Below, in pieces: positions 16,249-26,781 of a stretch of DNA of 34,296 nt (positions within the stretch are counted from its first letter, which is position 1; every line of letters starts with the position of its first letter). Made by a program: the position numbers and the translations under genes. This DNA comes from an uncultured Bacteroidota bacterium (GTDB lineage Bacteria > Bacteroidota > Bacteroidia > Chitinophagales > Saprospiraceae). The notes beneath the pieces were generated by a model. The model was not told where the DNA came from. It made no database searches and saw nothing but the letters and a program-made list of their open reading frames with translations. The DNA lies in assembly GCA_937952445.1 (NCBI GenBank), contig CALGAA010000119.1:1-34296 (forward strand), written 5' to 3'.

Positions 16249-16256
16249 CAAAAATA
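16249..16256 (-). promoter_or_regulatory. Possible -7 box for the small exported protein
   Basis: TATTTTTG on the minus strand fits TAnnTTTG exactly and lies 35 nt before ATG 16214. The expected TTG at -33 is not clear. If transcription starts just downstream of the box, ATG 16214 is a better start than 16235, which would leave almost no leader. Confidence 0.35.
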
Positions 16257-16570
16257 TTTTCCTCGTTGAAAAATATAGATTTCCAAAACCGATAGCTGTG
16301 CCGACCTGATCCTGAACATCATGGTCTATGCCATAGTTGGGCAGCCTTATCTTGTAAATGTAACAAAAATAGCGGTAAACCATCAGAACTGGAATTTTGA
16401 AATGGAGTTTTCAGATGGTGTCCACGCACACCAATCGTACTACCATAAATCCCCCAAATTTGTAAATAGGCACATACGCTATTTGCCCTGCATATTGATG
16501 ACTTTTCAAATCACCGGGAAGGTGTAGTACCCATGATCGGAAGGTGGTCTTCATGGCTCATTTTTCCGGG

Positions 16571-18190
16571 TTATTCTTTTTTCCTGGTCAGTTTTATCGT
16601 CCGTACCACTTTCAGATAACGGCTGATTTCGTTTTTCACCTGCGGGGCCAGGATCATTAACCCGATGATATTGGGAAAGACCATGGCAAACAACATCGCA
16701 TCGGCGAACAGTACGACGGATTCCATACTGGTGGCAGCCCCGATGACGGTAAAAGTTAGAAAAAGTGCTTTGAAAGATAAGTCAGACGCCCGGCTTTTGC
16801 CAAAGAGGTATTTCCAGCCTTGAATTCCGTAATACGACCAGGATATCATCGTCGAAATTGCAAATAAAATAACAGCAAAAGTCAGGATGACAGAGAAATG
16901 GGGAATTGCCGACTCAAAAGCAACCGATGTCAGATCTACACCTCCCAGGGATTCGCCCGTGGTATTGATGATGACATTTCCACTTTGATCAAAATTAGCG
17001 TAGTCGAATAAATTATGCTTGTAATTGGTAATGATGATGACCAATGCTGTCATCGTGCAGATGACCACCGTATCGACAAAAGGTCCAATGGAAGCAACCA
17101 ATCCCTCACTAGCCGGGAATCGGGTCCTCACTGCAGAATGTGCTATCGCAGATGAGCCAACACCAGCTTCATTGGAGAATGCCCCACGCTGGAACCCGAC
17201 AATCATCACGCCAATAAAACCACCCATTGCTGAACTGGGGTTAAAAGCACCTTCCCATATCAGACCAAAGGCGCCCGGGATCAGATTGTAATTAACAATC
17301 AGGATAATCAGAGCGGCTCCCACGTAGATAATTGCCATAAAAGGAACGATTCGTTCGGTGACCTTCCCGATTCGTTTGATGCCACCGATAATAACCAAAC
17401 CTACTATGAATGCAATGGCGACACCAAACCAGAATCCCGATTCAAGATTAAAAAGAAGTTGAAATTGCGATGCTGCCTGGTTGGATTGAAACATATTGCC
17501 ACTTCCCAGAGAACCTCCGATCACACAAATAGCAAAAATTCCTGCGAGAATTTTTCCCAACCAGGCTAAGTTCGATTGGGCCAGTCCATTTCGCAGATAG
17601 TACATCGGGCCGCCATACGTTTTTCCTTCTTCGTCTACTTCTCGATATTTGACTCCGAGAGTCGCTTCTCCAATTTTAGTAGACATTCCAATCAATCCAG
17701 CCACTATCATCCATATCATAGCGCCTGGTCCTCCCATTGCGATGGCGATGGATACCCCGGCAATATTTCCCAGGCCGACCGTAGCAGACAAGGCCGCGGT
17801 GAGGGCCTGGAAATGGGTGACCTCTCCGTGCACTTTCTCTTTTGTAGCCGTTTTTAAAATTTCGCCACCGGGTGAATCGACTTCCTCAAAATTCGCATCC
17901 ACCGTATCGTATTTACCCCGGGTTGCATTAATGGCCACGTTGACAAGGCGAACATTGGCAAATTTGTAGTACAGTGTGAAGAAAAATCCCCCCAGGATTA
18001 AGATCAGTACCACTATTGGCATTTGGTAATCGCCGAAGGATACAGGATAAAAAATCAACCAATATATAAAGTCTGCAATAGGTTTGAACCCTTCCTCAAT
18101 CCGCTGATCGATCGGTTTTCCGTTATCCTGAGCAAAAAGAAGACGAGGGAAGACAATCATTAAAAGAGTCAATAATTTATTATATTGCAT
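16571..18190 (-). CDS. Sodium:alanine/glycine symporter (AGCS family)
   Basis: The 539-residue inner-membrane carrier couples Na+ to uptake of alanine or glycine. Family text is clear: LSATVGLGNIAGVSIAIAMG, WMIVAGLIGMSTKIGEATLG, YREVDEEGKTYGGPMYYL, FQRGAFSNEAGVGSSAIAHS and ISWSYYGIQGWKYLFG. About eleven hydrophobic segments follow. ATG 18190 is chosen because it gives a signal-like N terminus (MQYNKLLTLLMIVFPRLLFA) followed by a polar stretch, common in Bacteroidota AGCS proteins. The in-frame extension to 18277 adds unrelated residues. It is transcribed divergently from addA and stands alone. Confidence 0.95.
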   Translation of the reverse strand: MQYNKLLTLLMIVFPRLLFAQDNGKPIDQRIEEGFKPIADFIYWLIFYPVSFGDYQMPIVVLILILGGFFFTLYYKFANVRLVNVAINATRGKYDTVDANFEEVDSPGGEILKTATKEKVHGEVTHFQALTAALSATVGLGNIAGVSIAIAMGGPGAMIWMIVAGLIGMSTKIGEATLGVKYREVDEEGKTYGGPMYYLRNGLAQSNLAWLGKILAGIFAICVIGGSLGSGNMFQSNQAASQFQLLFNLESGFWFGVAIAFIVGLVIIGGIKRIGKVTERIVPFMAIIYVGAALIILIVNYNLIPGAFGLIWEGAFNPSSAMGGFIGVMIVGFQRGAFSNEAGVGSSAIAHSAVRTRFPASEGLVASIGPFVDTVVICTMTALVIIITNYKHNLFDYANFDQSGNVIINTTGESLGGVDLTSVAFESAIPHFSVILTFAVILFAISTMISWSYYGIQGWKYLFGKSRASDLSFKALFLTFTVIGAATSMESVVLFADAMLFAMVFPNIIGLMILAPQVKNEISRYLKVVRTIKLTRKKE

Positions 18191-18341
18191 GTGTGCAAGA
18201 AATGTTTGGTTTTTTCTCGAAGCGCGCAAGATGTAAAATTTATGACCCCATCCCAAATCTGAGACAGATTTCTTCAAAAAACCTCAAATAATCCCCAAAA
18301 AGAGGTGTTTTTAGTGTCATTGGCGGGAAAAGGGTAGTATG

Positions 18342-18373
18342 TTGACATTCCTGTGCCAACATCTTTAACTTTG
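18342..18373 (+). promoter_or_regulatory. Promoter of addA
   Basis: TTGACA at 18342-18347 and a perfect TAnnTTTG box, TAACTTTG at 18366-18373, have 21 nt between the TTG and the box. The ATG of addA follows the box by 29 nt. This is the clearest Bacteroidota-type promoter in the window. Confidence 0.7.
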
Positions 18374-18402
18374 CTTCCTAATTTCAGTTTAATTCTTATT
18401 CC

Positions 18403-21400
18403 ATGTCACTACGCATTTTAAAGGCTTCAGCAGGGTCAGGTAAAACTTATTCACTGACAGAAACTTATATTCGATTTTGCCTGTATCCCAATTTCAATCT
18501 GGATTTCAGGAATATTCTGGCCATAACTTTTACCAATAAGGCCAGTGATGAAATGAAAGCCCGGATTATTGCTTTGTTGTCCACTTTATCGAAAGATCCG
18601 TTGTCCTATTCGGGGATTGAAGCCCTTCAACAAGACCTCAATTTGTCCATTGATCAGATACAGGACCGATGTTCCAGAATCCTATACCAGGTCCTCAAAG
18701 AATTTGATCAATTTACGATTACGACGATCGATAGTTTTTTCACCAGGTTGTACGGATCCATGTCATTGGATTTATTTGGGGATGTACCGGGTGAAATCTC
18801 CCTTGAAGTTGATAAAGCTTTGGATTACGCAGCAGATCAGGTTTTGGCCGAATGCCAGGTGGATGAAGAATTGCAGAAAATCGTTTTGGACAAACTTTCG
18901 GAAAACATCCGTCGGGGTGAAGGGGTAGGGCTAAAGCATAGTTTGACCAAACTTGGAAATGAGTTGTTTAACGATGAATTTTTACGCCTTCGACAAAAAA
19001 GCAACTATGTCGAACCTGTCCAGGATTTTCATACGGGATTGACCAGCAAAGTTGAACTTCTGGAATTGGAATTTGAATCCTACCAGCGCAAACTGGAGGA
19101 ACTTCTTGAAAGGGGAGGGATGGATCACAGTGATTTTACCAGAGGATTTACCAGGTCGCTGGTAAATAAAAACGCTATGTCTGATTTGTTGAAATTGAAG
19201 TCATTCGCCAAAATTGCCAATCCGGATGAATGGTTTACGAAGGCCAAACAGGACGCTATGATGATAAAAGCGGCCGACATTGCGGATGAGTTAACGGTTC
19301 TTGGACAGGAATTCTATAATTTTGTAGTGGAGAATAACACCGTGTACAATACCTATAATGTGGTATTGAAAAATTATGGCGCGTATCGGGTTTTGCGCTT
19401 TTTGTACCAATCCATGCAAAATTACCTACGTGAACATCGGTTGAATTTCCTATCTGAAATAAACTTCAGAATCAACCAACACCTCACCGTGGAAGACTCG
19501 ATGGTCATCTATGAGAAAATCGGTCAACGAATTCGATCGATCATGATTGATGAATTTCAGGATACCTCTCAGATTCAATGGGACAATTTGAGTCCTCTTA
19601 TTCAAAATAATTTAGCGGAAGGGTTCCCCAATCTGGTCGTGGGTGATGTAAAGCAGGCGATCTACCGCTTCCGAAACGGTAATTGGGAAATAATGGAAAT
19701 TCAGGTCCCTGCATTCAAGAAAAAATGGATGCAACCCGGTGAAAATATGGTCGATCACCTGCCATATAACTGGCGAAGCAGTCCGGAAATCGTCGAATTC
19801 AACAATTCGTTTTTTTCGGATCTCGCCCCCCGGATGACTGAAATTCTGGTCGCATATAAAGATGAGAACGTAGGCGAACAAAGTCGGGGAACACCTTCGG
19901 AAATGTACGAGGAATTGGACGCTATAGCAAAAGCTCCAAAGACCGTATACGGATCCGCCGCCCAGAAAGTTCCGGAATTGAATGCCAGTAGTACCGGTTA
20001 TGTAGAAGTCAATTATTGGGCTTATCCGAAAGATACAGAACCACTGGAACAGGAATCTCAGCGGATGGAATGGTTGAAAAATAATCTGATGGAATTGTTT
20101 GATTCAGGGTTTACAGGAGATCAAATCGGAATATTGGCCCAAAGGAAAAAGGAACTCGCCATCCTGTCGCATTATATGACAATTTGGTCTGAGGACGATC
20201 CCCGATTTCGTTATACGTCCGACGATTCGTTGATACTGGATCTCTCCGATGGTGTCCAACTTCTGATTGCCGCACTCAAAATCAAAACAGGCATCGATGT
20301 CGATATCAACCAAATGGTATTCTACAATTACCAGAAGAAAATGAATTTGAATTCCAACCTTCATGAGGATTGGTTGGCATATTTACCCCATCAACCCGGA
20401 TGGGAAGTTGGAAATACAAATAGCGATAGCCAGGAAGGTGTCGATCGTCTGACTCATTTTTTTGAAACGGTGATCGGGGAAACGGGATTAAGTGGAATTT
20501 CAGGTCAATGGCCCTATCTCATGTCTTTTTTGGAGGAGGTGAAAAAATTTGAGATGAAAAACGGAGCAAATATTCCTCTGTTTATCGATGACTGGAATGA
20601 TCGTATCCGTCGGATCCAGATAAAATTGTCAGACGATAAAGATAAAATACGAATGTACACCATTCACAAATCCAAAGGACTGGAATTTGATGCGGTTCTC
20701 ATGCCTTTTGGGGAATGGGATTTTGAAACCAGTGGCCACGAAACCGTTTTATGGGTACAGGATTATCAGGACGAGATTCTCAAATATGGGGGCCCATTGC
20801 CTGTCAATTATACCTACGATTTGTTGGACTCTGCTTTCGATTACGCCTTTATGGGGGAATATTTGCGCAATGTAATGGATAATCTCAATTTATTATACGT
20901 GGCCATGACCCGCCCTCGTCATAGGTTGTATATTCGATTACAGGAACAGGAAAAAAAGGATAGAAACCAGACGGATAATGAGAAAAAGCCCTTTTCTTCC
21001 ACATTGGATTTGTTTCACTTAAAATTTCCAGACCTTGGCCTGTCCAACATTCGAAGTGGAGAAAAAAGACCTTATCATGCCCCCGCTAGAACCGATGATT
21101 CCGATAAAAGAGTGCGAATGAAGACGTACCCTGTCCGTGAGAGTCAGCTTCCACTTCAATTAAGGCCTACCTTTGATGGAAGTCAGGATGAATTCATCGG
21201 CCGCGGATTGTTTCTCCATGGCATTCTTGAGAATGTCAAATCATTTAGGGATATCCAACCGGCGGTCTCGAAAGCTATTCTTGCGGGGGATGTCCGGGAA
21301 GCTGAACGGGATGAATGGATTCATACCCTCCGTAAAATTACCGAATACGAACCCGTTCGTGATTTCTATCTGGAGCACTGGAATGTGCACAATGAACAAT

Positions 21401-21615
21401 CCATCATGGTCGTCGGGGGCGGGGAATATCGGCCTGACCGCGTGCAGGAGAATGGAAAAGAATACGTCATTATCGACTATAAAACAGGGAATCCTTCTCC
21501 GGCACACCTCGATCAGATTAAAAGATATCAATCCATCCTAACCAAGATGGTGACATTGCCGGTTCGGTCATTCGTTTACTATCCTTTGATTCCCCAGCTT
21601 GTAGAAGCTAATTAA
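18403..21615 (+). CDS. addA: AddA-like helicase-nuclease subunit (RecB family)
   Basis: The 1070-residue UvrD-type superfamily 1 helicase with a C-terminal RecB-like nuclease domain processes double-strand break ends for homologous recombination. Motif I is KASAGSGKTYSLTETYI at about residues 8-24, motif Ia ITFTNKASDEMKAR, motif II IDEFQDTSQIQW near residue 380, and motif III VVGDVKQAIYRFRNGN. Motifs V and VI are TIHKSKGLEFDAVLMPF and LLYVAMTRPRHRLYI. The nuclease has EYRPDRVQ and VIIDYKTGNPSPAHLDQIKR near residue 1024, with Asp and Lys of the D-x-K core present. It starts 29 nt after a strong promoter and is followed by addB after 21 nt. Confidence 0.93.
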   Translation: MSLRILKASAGSGKTYSLTETYIRFCLYPNFNLDFRNILAITFTNKASDEMKARIIALLSTLSKDPLSYSGIEALQQDLNLSIDQIQDRCSRILYQVLKEFDQFTITTIDSFFTRLYGSMSLDLFGDVPGEISLEVDKALDYAADQVLAECQVDEELQKIVLDKLSENIRRGEGVGLKHSLTKLGNELFNDEFLRLRQKSNYVEPVQDFHTGLTSKVELLELEFESYQRKLEELLERGGMDHSDFTRGFTRSLVNKNAMSDLLKLKSFAKIANPDEWFTKAKQDAMMIKAADIADELTVLGQEFYNFVVENNTVYNTYNVVLKNYGAYRVLRFLYQSMQNYLREHRLNFLSEINFRINQHLTVEDSMVIYEKIGQRIRSIMIDEFQDTSQIQWDNLSPLIQNNLAEGFPNLVVGDVKQAIYRFRNGNWEIMEIQVPAFKKKWMQPGENMVDHLPYNWRSSPEIVEFNNSFFSDLAPRMTEILVAYKDENVGEQSRGTPSEMYEELDAIAKAPKTVYGSAAQKVPELNASSTGYVEVNYWAYPKDTEPLEQESQRMEWLKNNLMELFDSGFTGDQIGILAQRKKELAILSHYMTIWSEDDPRFRYTSDDSLILDLSDGVQLLIAALKIKTGIDVDINQMVFYNYQKKMNLNSNLHEDWLAYLPHQPGWEVGNTNSDSQEGVDRLTHFFETVIGETGLSGISGQWPYLMSFLEEVKKFEMKNGANIPLFIDDWNDRIRRIQIKLSDDKDKIRMYTIHKSKGLEFDAVLMPFGEWDFETSGHETVLWVQDYQDEILKYGGPLPVNYTYDLLDSAFDYAFMGEYLRNVMDNLNLLYVAMTRPRHRLYIRLQEQEKKDRNQTDNEKKPFSSTLDLFHLKFPDLGLSNIRSGEKRPYHAPARTDDSDKRVRMKTYPVRESQLPLQLRPTFDGSQDEFIGRGLFLHGILENVKSFRDIQPAVSKAILAGDVREAERDEWIHTLRKITEYEPVRDFYLEHWNVHNEQSIMVVGGGEYRPDRVQENGKEYVIIDYKTGNPSPAHLDQIKRYQSILTKMVTLPVRSFVYYPLIPQLVEAN

Positions 21616-21636
21616 CCCATATACAATTTTCAATCG

Positions 21637-24330
21637 ATGAATTTTTTGCAAAAAACGGCGACTCAGATTTGGAATGAGTATCAACACACGATAAGAGATC
21701 ACTTATTCCTGTTTCCTTCGCGTAGATCTATGCTCTATTTTAAGCGTGCACTTACAGAGGCTGCTGGCCAACCATTGTGGGTTCCCGATTGTCTGACCCT
21801 GGACCAATGGGTGATGGACCAGACGGAATTAATTCCAGCAGATGCGATCACCAATTCATATAGTTTGTACAAAGCTGCTCTGAAAGTGGATTTTGTGAAT
21901 TACGATTTTGAATTGTTTTATCCCCTGGCTCAGATCATACTCAACGATTTCGAAGAAGTTGATATGGCACTGATTGATCCCGATACACTTTGGGTTCACA
22001 CATCTCACTTCCTGACTACCCCAGACCATCCGCAAGCTCAGTTTTGGGCGGATATAAAGGATACAGATTTGAAAAGAACGTGGGAAGTAAATTGGAACAA
22101 GCTCAACAATCTTTATAAATCGTACAGTCAAATTCTCGGGGATCAGGGTTTATCGACCAAAGGAGGAATCTTCCGCGAAACGGTCAAACAAAAGGAGTCT
22201 GTATTGAATGCACCATATCCTCGGATTCATGTCATTGGTTTCAGTAGTTTGCGTCAGGCAGAAGTGGAAATATTTAAGTACATCAGAGATCATCTGTCGG
22301 TCCAATTTTATTGGAATTTCATCCCGACGATGGATGCACCTGGTTTTGATTCAGGTAGTCGTGTCAAGCGATGGATGGAATATTTTGGACAGGATCTTCA
22401 GAACTATCTACCCGAATTGCCTCAAATCGAGGTGGTTTCGGCTCCGGGGATGATAGCACAAATGAAATTGGTCAGCCAGGTTCTTGAATTTTCGGGTTCA
22501 ACTGAAGATCAAATGGCTGTTGTTTTACCTCACCCGTCACTGATCGATAACTTATTGACTGCCTTTCCCGAAAATCGTTCCAGGGTAAATATTTCTATGG
22601 GATATCCATTGATTTATAGCTCGGCCCGGTCGATGGTCGATTGGATTTTGGGTTTGTGGGAAGCTGCATATAATCGGGATCAACAGATTGAGGCCAGTGA
22701 TTTGGAATTGATATCCAAACACGTATACATTCAAAATTATTTGACCGCACACAAAATACCCCTTAACACGACATCTAAATTGTATTTTGCCCCAGAGGAA
22801 TTGGTAGGGGACGACCCTTTATTACAATTGTTGTTTACACCCCTGGATTCTGTGTTAGATAGTTTGAACAGATTGGTTCAAATATGTGAAATAGTGGCAC
22901 CAATTCAGAAGGACTTATTTCACCGTGAAGTGTTGCGGTTTGTTCGAGGCCGGCTTGTACGACTTCATGATATACTGAGCCAGGTTTCTACCGTTACCTT
23001 TGATTTCCTGAGACGAATTGCACTTGAGATGATGCAGGAATCTTCGATCCCATTTCGGGGTGAACCGATGCAAGGTGTTCAGGTTTTAGGACTTCAGGAA
23101 GTCCAGAACCTTTCGTTTGATACCTTGATTGTGCCAGGGTTGAATGAGGAAGTATTGCCATCCGGAAAGCTCAAATCCATGATACCGTTTTCCTTGCGTC
23201 GGTTGTACAAACTGGAAGATTTAAGTGCCAAATTGTCGACACAGTCCTACTACCTCTGGTCCGCCATTCTCCAGGCTCGTCGTGTATATCTCTTGCACAG
23301 TCAGGGCAGTGATTTTCTTGGTTCTAAAGGTTTGAGTCGATATCTTTTTCAATTGAAATACGGTGGAGTGGATTTACCCTTATCCGAACGACATCTCGAA
23401 CTTGATTTGGCGGGTTTTGAACCTACAAGTAAAGAAATATTTCTGAATAAAAGGTACGAAGAACGTTTGCTAAATTATCTGCAAAACGAAGGATTGTCGG
23501 CTACAGCGGTCGAAAGTTATGTAACCTGTCCTTTCCAATTTTTTCTACGATACGTATTGCGGATAAAAGAAGATGACCAGACCACCGCCGGACTTGATTA
23601 TCGGCAAATGGGTTCTGCTATCCACGATGTGATGCAAAATCTTTACATGCCCTGGTTGGAGAAAACTGTTCAACCGGAAGATTTTGAGAAGATTTTCGCC
23701 GCAATTCCGGAAGTGACCAAAACGTGTTACTCGGCTCTATACCCCCGGGACCGACCGGATATACTGGAACAAGGCGTTCATTGGGTCGAACAAAAAATCA
23801 TACTTCAGGCGGTAGAACGCATCGTCGAAAAGGACCGACAAAATAAACATATGTACATCGATCGACTGGAGGCGGATGGCGAAGTCTATATCGATACAAG
23901 CCGTGTGTCAGGCGTTCGACTTCGGGGAAAGATCGATCGGGTCGATCGCATCGACGATGTTTATCGCATCATTGACTATAAAACCGGAACCAGCCGTCTG
24001 AATAAATCGCCGATTTCAGCCAACTGGGAAAAACGCAACCCTGTTCAAAATTGGCAGCTGCTATTCTATGGCTACCTGCTGAAGGATCACTTGCAACATC
24101 GTACGTTCGAATTGGGTCACTATACTTTAAAAGATAAAAATTTATACGCCCCAATGCACATCGGACAAAAAACTACTTACAGTGATGAGGATTTGGAAGA
24201 ATTTGGAAAGGTGTTAATCCAGCTCATTGATGAAATGACAGATCCGGAAACCCCCTTCCAGCAGACTTCAAACACCAATCACTGTAAGTATTGCGTATTT
24301 AATACTTTTTGTGAAAGACAGTCTTCCTGA
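21637..24330 (+). CDS. addB: AddB-like nuclease subunit with Fe-S cysteines
   Basis: The 897-residue partner of AddA has a PD-(D/E)xK nuclease domain at the C terminus. The helicase-like N-terminal part has no intact Walker A motif. The nuclease core is VRLRGKIDRVDRIDDVYRI followed by IDYKTG near residue 779. Four cysteines fit the [4Fe-4S] staple of AddB nucleases: one in YVTCPFQFFLRY (about residue 631) and three in CKYCVFNTFC at the extreme C terminus (883, 886, 892). It starts 21 nt after addA and must be co-transcribed. The two proteins should form an AddAB complex acting on DNA ends. The nearby DUF3276 gene is convergent and unrelated to the operon. Confidence 0.93.
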   Translation: MNFLQKTATQIWNEYQHTIRDHLFLFPSRRSMLYFKRALTEAAGQPLWVPDCLTLDQWVMDQTELIPADAITNSYSLYKAALKVDFVNYDFELFYPLAQIILNDFEEVDMALIDPDTLWVHTSHFLTTPDHPQAQFWADIKDTDLKRTWEVNWNKLNNLYKSYSQILGDQGLSTKGGIFRETVKQKESVLNAPYPRIHVIGFSSLRQAEVEIFKYIRDHLSVQFYWNFIPTMDAPGFDSGSRVKRWMEYFGQDLQNYLPELPQIEVVSAPGMIAQMKLVSQVLEFSGSTEDQMAVVLPHPSLIDNLLTAFPENRSRVNISMGYPLIYSSARSMVDWILGLWEAAYNRDQQIEASDLELISKHVYIQNYLTAHKIPLNTTSKLYFAPEELVGDDPLLQLLFTPLDSVLDSLNRLVQICEIVAPIQKDLFHREVLRFVRGRLVRLHDILSQVSTVTFDFLRRIALEMMQESSIPFRGEPMQGVQVLGLQEVQNLSFDTLIVPGLNEEVLPSGKLKSMIPFSLRRLYKLEDLSAKLSTQSYYLWSAILQARRVYLLHSQGSDFLGSKGLSRYLFQLKYGGVDLPLSERHLELDLAGFEPTSKEIFLNKRYEERLLNYLQNEGLSATAVESYVTCPFQFFLRYVLRIKEDDQTTAGLDYRQMGSAIHDVMQNLYMPWLEKTVQPEDFEKIFAAIPEVTKTCYSALYPRDRPDILEQGVHWVEQKIILQAVERIVEKDRQNKHMYIDRLEADGEVYIDTSRVSGVRLRGKIDRVDRIDDVYRIIDYKTGTSRLNKSPISANWEKRNPVQNWQLLFYGYLLKDHLQHRTFELGHYTLKDKNLYAPMHIGQKTTYSDEDLEEFGKVLIQLIDEMTDPETPFQQTSNTNHCKYCVFNTFCERQSS

Positions 24331-24352
24331 CGAACAGATCAATCAGGATAAA

Positions 24353-24730
24353 TTACCATTCCATTTCATCGGCAGAATTTGAGGAAAAACTGTCCGCATT
24401 GCCATTTTGAGGGTTCTCATTGTTTTCACGTTCCCATTCCTCGTGCTTCCGGTCAAACTCTTCGTAATCGTAATCCGGCAGCAATTCGGTCTTGATGTGA
24501 TTAATGGCACTGTCCAATCCTTCCTGGAAGCGGTTAAAATCTTCTTTATACAAAAAGATCTTATGGCGGTTGTAGCCATTCCCATCCGCACGCCGGGTGC
24601 TTTCTGTGATTGTAATATAAAAGTCTTCCCCCTGAGTCTCCTTGACATCAAAGAAATAAGTTCGCCGTTTACCGGCATTCACTTTTTGGGAATACACATT
24701 GTCGAGGTGACCTGATTTTCCTTTTTCCAC
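24353..24730 (-). CDS. DUF3276 / PUR-family nucleic-acid-binding protein
   Basis: The 125-residue product is one of the small Bacteroidota PUR-alpha-like proteins (DUF3276). Family text is clear: NVYSQKVNAGKRRTYFFDV, EDFYITITESTR, then HKIFLYKEDFNRFQEGLDS. Eukaryotic PUR proteins and their bacterial relatives bind single-stranded nucleic acid, and that is the likely role. A long acidic low-complexity tail (NNENPQNGNADSFSSNSADE) ends the protein. It begins with GTG at 24730; a TAA in the same frame 24-26 nt upstream rules out an ATG start. It is convergent with addB (22 nt apart). Confidence 0.9.
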   Translation of the reverse strand: MEKGKSGHLDNVYSQKVNAGKRRTYFFDVKETQGEDFYITITESTRRADGNGYNRHKIFLYKEDFNRFQEGLDSAINHIKTELLPDYDYEEFDRKHEEWERENNENPQNGNADSFSSNSADEMEW

Positions 24731-24969
24731 AATTCGTCTGTTTTAATTATTTTTTATAAACCATATCAGATTGATCGAACAAATTCCATCAAAAAAGAGC
24801 AGTTGTATACAAAGATTTCAGCCTTTCATACCCCCGTAACATCTTGATGATCCTTCGTTGTGACCATTTCTTTCGGATAATGTCATGCAAAACTAAAAAT
24901 ATATCTTAAAAAGTGAATAATTTTTTTGATTTAATCCGACTCTTACGGCTTGAATAGTGGAAATAAGGA

Positions 24970-26748
24970 CTACATGGACTCCAAAGCTGCATGATCGATG
25001 AGGTGCCGGTAAAATTTATTCGAATAGTATAGGGTTTCATGATCGCCTCTGGCCACAATTTCACCCCGGTGCAAAACCAGTATTTTGTCGTAATGGTTAT
25101 TGGGGTTCAGTCGGTGTGTAATATTGAATAAAGTCTTCCCGGCTAATTCTTTGTTGAGCGTATTCGAAATCTCTTGTTCAGTATTGGCATCTACAGCGCT
25201 CAGGGCATCGTCCAATATCAGTATTTTTAGATTTTTGATTAACGCCCTCGCAATGGAAGTTCGTTGCTTTTGCCCACCCGAGAGGGAAACGCCCCGTTCC
25301 CCAATCCGGGTTTGATATCCTTTGGGCAGCTCTGAAATTTCTTTATGGATCATGGATTTGGAAGCAGCAGCCTGGATCTCGGATTCATTGGCTTCATCCC
25401 GACCAAAACGAATATTGTTCTCAATGGTATCCGAAAATAGAAAATTATCTTGCGGAACATATCCCACCATTTTACGCCAAACATTGAGATCGAGATCCTT
25501 CAGATCAACTCCGTCTATAAGGATTTGCCCGGAGGTCGGATCAAATGTCCGCAATAGCATTTCGGCTATGGTTGTCTTGCCGCTCCCTGTTTTACCGATA
25601 ATCGCGATTTTTTGCCCCTTATGAACGGTGAATGAAACATCATGTAAGGCTCTGATCCCCGTATCCGGATATACAAAAGTGACATCCCGGAATTCAATTT
25701 CATGATTAAACTCAATTTCGGTTATCTGCCCATTTTGAATCGCCGGCTTTTGGTTGAAAAATTCATCGATTCTTTGCTGAGAGGCATCAGCTTGCTGAAC
25801 GATCGAAGCAATCCACCCCATAGAAGTAACCGGCCAGGTTAACATATTGACATAAATAATAAACTCGACCAACGTACCAGCAGAAATGGAACCGTTGTTG
25901 ATTTGTAACCCTCCAAAATAGACGACTGCGATCGTACTCAATCCCACGATCAACATCATTAACGGGAAAAATAACGCATTCACCTTAACCAGTTCCATGG
26001 ACTTTTCCTTATAATCCTCGCAGTTGTCGGCGAAATATCCCGACATTTGATCTTCCTTGACAAAAGATTTAACCACCCGGATGCCCGAATAAATTTCCTG
26101 TGACAGACTCGTCAACATGGAGAGTTGTTGTTGGATTTTTGTGCTCTTTTTGTGGATCAAGCTACTGACATAATAGATCGATACAGAAAGAAATGGCAGT
26201 GGAATGAGGGTGTATAAACTCAATTGGGGACTGACCTCCAACATAGAAGCCACCACCAATATGGTAAGAGAGGTCAGATTGATTCCGTACAGCACTGCGG
26301 GACCCAGATACATCCGCACTTTAGAGACATCTTCCATAATCCGGTTCATAAGGTCGCCCACCCGGGATTTCCTGTAAAAATCCTGTGATAATGTAGAATA
26401 ATGATGGTATATATCTCTACGGAGATCGTATTCGATCAGGCGTGACACCACGATGATGGTTTGGCGGGTAAAGTACATAAATATCCCCATCAGGAGCGCA
26501 AACGTGATGACCAGTAAACCGTAGGTCAGAAGATTTAGACTCAGGTTGGATACAATAGCGGCGCGTGTCTCAAAACCATCTGCCATTTGGATCGACTGGA
26601 TGTCCAAAAGTACCAGATCCAAAGCCTGGCTGATCATTTTGGGCTGGACCACTGCAAAAAGATTGGACAGTACGACAAAAACCACTCCGAGCCCAAGCTT
26701 TCCCCGGTACCTCCACAAATATTTATTCAGGCTCTTTAAACTTCCCAA
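24970..26748 (-). CDS. ABC exporter, ATP-binding/permease fusion
   Basis: The 592-residue half-transporter is of the MsbA/LmrA type. An N-terminal six-helix permease domain carries the conserved FYRKSRVGDLMNRIMEDVSK. The ATPase domain has Walker A GKTGSGKTTIAEML near residue 386, signature LSGGQKQR, Walker B LKILILDDALSAVD and H-loop NITHRLNP. It should act as a homodimer or with another half-transporter. It lies 33 nt after the ComEA-like gene. No ATG is available: the frame is open right back to the preceding stop, so TTG 26748 is used and the true start could be slightly further upstream. Substrate is unknown. Confidence 0.93.
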   Translation of the reverse strand: MGSLKSLNKYLWRYRGKLGLGVVFVVLSNLFAVVQPKMISQALDLVLLDIQSIQMADGFETRAAIVSNLSLNLLTYGLLVITFALLMGIFMYFTRQTIIVVSRLIEYDLRRDIYHHYSTLSQDFYRKSRVGDLMNRIMEDVSKVRMYLGPAVLYGINLTSLTILVVASMLEVSPQLSLYTLIPLPFLSVSIYYVSSLIHKKSTKIQQQLSMLTSLSQEIYSGIRVVKSFVKEDQMSGYFADNCEDYKEKSMELVKVNALFFPLMMLIVGLSTIAVVYFGGLQINNGSISAGTLVEFIIYVNMLTWPVTSMGWIASIVQQADASQQRIDEFFNQKPAIQNGQITEIEFNHEIEFRDVTFVYPDTGIRALHDVSFTVHKGQKIAIIGKTGSGKTTIAEMLLRTFDPTSGQILIDGVDLKDLDLNVWRKMVGYVPQDNFLFSDTIENNIRFGRDEANESEIQAAASKSMIHKEISELPKGYQTRIGERGVSLSGGQKQRTSIARALIKNLKILILDDALSAVDANTEQEISNTLNKELAGKTLFNITHRLNPNNHYDKILVLHRGEIVARGDHETLYYSNKFYRHLIDHAALESM

Positions 26749-26781
26749 ACCGAAAATTTTTTCAAAGGTAAGAATTCCGCT

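Noticed and set aside
16321..16527. Plus-strand 68-codon frame between the small exported protein and the symporter
   Set aside because: No promoter, no family resemblance, and it lies between two minus-strand genes.
24325..24348. TCCTGA...TCAGGA hairpin between addB and the DUF3276 gene
   Set aside because: The 6-bp stem has a 12-nt loop and no T-tract on either side. It may stop converging transcripts, but this cannot be claimed.
24343..24678. Minus-strand 111-codon frame overlapping the DUF3276 gene
   Set aside because: It is an alternative frame of the same DNA, and the DUF3276 frame has clear family motifs.
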